Positions 4,500 through 5,793 of a stretch of 5,793 nt of DNA are shown here, one piece after another. Position numbers and translations under genes: made by a program. Each line of letters starts with the position of its first letter. The stretch's first letter is position 1. Source of the DNA: an uncultured Oscillospiraceae bacterium (lineage in GTDB: Bacteria > Bacillota > Clostridia > Oscillospirales > Oscillospiraceae); assembly GCA_900751035.1 (NCBI GenBank), contig CAADSF010000341.1, positions 1 to 5,793 of the forward strand. Direction: 5' to 3'. The notes under the pieces were generated by a model. The model saw only the letters and a list, made by a program, of their open reading frames with translations, was not told the origin of the DNA and made no database searches.

Positions 4500-5111
4500 A
4501 TGGGAACAGATCCGTATCAGGTGCTGGGCGTGTCTCCGAACGCATCGGAGGACGAGATCCGGCAGGCGTACCGCAGGCTGGCAAAGCAATACCATCCCGA
4601 TCTGCATTCCGGCGACAGGACTGCCGCGCAGAAAATGAACGAGATCAACGCGGCCTATGACGCAATCAAAAACCCGCAGGCCTACCGCCAGCAGCAGGCG
4701 CAGCAGCAAGCCCAGCAGCAGACCCGGCAGCAGTACAGCCAGTCCGGTTATCAGGAGTACGACCCCTTCGCCGATTTCTTCCGTTCCTGGGGTGCGCAGA
4801 GCCAATCGGGCGACTGGCAGCAGGAGTCCGGGGACGGCTGGCAGACATGGTACACCTACCGCCCCTTTGACGAGGACCAGCAGGACGACGACGGCAGCTC
4901 CGGCGGCTACCGCTGGACGTATCACCGCACCCGCCCCCGCGGCGGCTTTCTCGTGCGGCTGCTGACCATTCTTCTGCTGATTCAGATCTTTTTCGGGGGA
5001 CTGCTTGGCAGCTGCGGCCGCAGCGTTCCCCCAGATGATGATTTCTGGCAAAACCAGACCCAGAGCCAGACCCGGACGGAGCCCGATACGGGTTCCGTTG
5101 GGCGGCCTTAA
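4500..5111 (+). CDS. Membrane-anchored J-domain (DnaJ-like) co-chaperone
   Basis: The protein has 203 residues. Residues 3-58 are a J domain (DPYQVLGVSPNASEDEIRQA) with the essential HPD at 32-34. A Gln-rich stretch follows (63-83), then YDPFADFFRSWG (87-98), an acidic low-complexity region (DEDQQDDDGSS, 124-134), a basic segment and one membrane helix at about 149-170, and a polar C-terminal tail. The Gly/Phe and CxxCxGxG zinc regions of canonical DnaJ are missing, so it is a class C J protein that would stimulate DnaK ATPase at the membrane. ATG 4500 has AGAGGA 10 nt upstream; the in-frame GTG at 4491 is too close to that site. dnaK starts 17 bp after the stop, so the two are probably co-transcribed. 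The client proteins are unknown. Confidence 0.9.
   Translation: MGTDPYQVLGVSPNASEDEIRQAYRRLAKQYHPDLHSGDRTAAQKMNEINAAYDAIKNPQAYRQQQAQQQAQQQTRQQYSQSGYQEYDPFADFFRSWGAQSQSGDWQQESGDGWQTWYTYRPFDEDQQDDDGSSGGYRWTYHRTRPRGGFLVRLLTILLLIQIFFGGLLGSCGRSVPPDDDFWQNQTQSQTRTEPDTGSVGRP
4689..4733 (+). repeat. Imperfect 12-bp tandem repeat encoding Gln-Gln-Gln-Ala units
   Basis: Within the J-domain gene the codons read Q3-A-Q3-A-Q3-T-R-Q2 (residues 64-78), almost all CAG with one CAA. The unit CAGCAGCAG-GCN repeats with a 12-bp period, so copy number could change by slippage without shifting the frame. Confidence 0.8.
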
Positions 5112-5128
5112 CACAGGAGGAACTCCGT

Positions 5129-5793
5129 ATGTCCAGAACAATCGGTATTGATCTCGGCACCACCAACAGCTGTGTGGCTGTGATGGAGGGCGGCGAGCCT
5201 GTTATCATCCCCAACGCCGAGGGCGGACGCACCACGCCGTCTGTCGTCGCGTTTTCCAAGACCGGTGAGCGCATGGTCGGCCAGATTGCAAAGCGGCAGG
5301 CCGTCACAAACCATGACCGCACCATTTCATCCATCAAGCGTCAGATGGGCACCAACTACAAGGTCTCCATCGACGGGCATAAATACACGCCGCAGGAAAT
5401 CTCCGCGATGATCCTGCAGAAGCTCAAGACAGACGCCGAAGCTTTCCTCGGTGAGCCGGTCACCGACGCAGTCATCACCGTCCCGGCCTATTTCACCGAC
5501 GCGCAGCGGCAGGCGACGAAGGACGCGGGCAAGATCGCGGGCCTCAATGTCCAGCGCATCATCAACGAACCGACCGCGGCCGCCCTTGCCTACGGCATCG
5601 ACAAGGAGCAGTCGCAGAAAATCATGGTCTATGATCTCGGCGGCGGCACGTTCGACGTGTCCATTCTCGATATCTCGTCCGGCGTGATCGAGGTGATGGC
5701 CACGGCTGGCAACAACCATCTGGGCGGCGACGATTTTGACCAGTGCATCGTCGACTATCTCGTCGCCGAATTCAAAAAGCAGACGAAGATCGA
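5129..5793 (+). CDS. dnaK: Molecular chaperone DnaK (Hsp70), 3' truncated by the window edge
   Basis: The frame starts at ATG 5129 with AGGAGG (5115-5120) 8 nt upstream and stays open to the window end (221 codons of about 610). Visible Hsp70 ATPase motifs are phosphate-1 IGIDLGTTNSCVAV (5-18), Lys70 in the SIKRQMG context, VPAYF (118-122), INEPTAAALAYG (145-156), phosphate-2 YDLGGGTFDVS (168-178) and HLGGDDFD (197-204). The residues run directly from RQMGTNYKV to IDGHKYTPQEISAMIL, lacking the roughly 25-residue insertion of Gram-negative DnaK, which supports a Gram-positive host. DnaK is the ATP-driven folding chaperone of the cytosol. Here the J-domain gene lies before it and grpE is not between them, unlike the common hrcA-grpE-dnaK-dnaJ order. 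Whether it is the main or a second DnaK cannot be told from this window. Confidence 0.97.
   Translation, partial: MSRTIGIDLGTTNSCVAVMEGGEPVIIPNAEGGRTTPSVVAFSKTGERMVGQIAKRQAVTNHDRTISSIKRQMGTNYKVSIDGHKYTPQEISAMILQKLKTDAEAFLGEPVTDAVITVPAYFTDAQRQATKDAGKIAGLNVQRIINEPTAAALAYGIDKEQSQKIMVYDLGGGTFDVSILDISSGVIEVMATAGNNHLGGDDFDQCIVDYLVAEFKKQTKI

Noticed and set aside
4425..5337. Minus-strand open frames opposite the J-domain gene and dnaK
   Set aside because: Low-complexity antisense of conserved plus-strand proteins, with no ribosome binding site or recognisable domain.
1..5793. CRISPR arrays, tRNA/rRNA genes, transposases or phage genes
   Set aside because: No spaced direct repeats, cloverleaf-like sequence or recognisable mobile-element protein was found on either strand.

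Overview
The window is about 5.8 kb of GC-rich bacterial chromosome. It looks like a member of the Clostridia (Bacillota), plausibly Oscillospiraceae/Ruminococcaceae-like. The signs are strong AGGAGG ribosome binding sites, short intergenic gaps with intrinsic terminators, AT-rich promoter islands in a GC-rich background, a DnaK without the Gram-negative insertion in its ATPase domain, and protein families common in that group (DUF2500, the AbrB-ABC operon, a short XRE regulator). The genus cannot be fixed from this sequence. TGA ends several intact genes, so it is a normal stop here.

Layout. 1-345 is the 3' end of metA (homoserine O-acyltransferase, methionine synthesis). A long inverted repeat separates it from a convergent DUF2500 membrane protein (463-828, minus). 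An AT-rich divergent promoter region (840-1029) follows; its plus-strand side carries a good promoter and then an intrinsic-terminator hairpin directly before a MATE efflux gene. That gene (1030-1929) is broken: about 150 codons are missing from the middle, and a TGA stop sits where the family has glycine.

1933-3783 is a compact three-gene operon: promoter with a perfect 16-bp palindromic operator, AbrB-type regulator, ABC ATPase, ABC-2 permease, strong terminator. The genes overlap by 20 and 4 nt, so this is probably an autoregulated export system related to the YtrB/PmtA-type exporters.

3742-4354 is the most unusual part. A 58-residue cysteine-rich protein on the minus strand is driven by a consensus promoter (TTGACA-N17-TATAAT), and the spacer of that promoter is filled by a perfect 21-bp palindrome. 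Divergent from it lies an 80-residue XRE regulator that probably starts at a CTG codon. The arrangement looks like a self-contained regulator/target switch. Two tandem terminators close it.

The right end (4500-5793) is a membrane-anchored J-domain protein with a Gln-rich repeat, followed 17 bp later by dnaK, which runs off the window. hrcA, grpE and a CIRCE operator are not visible here. The pair should work together as co-chaperone and Hsp70.
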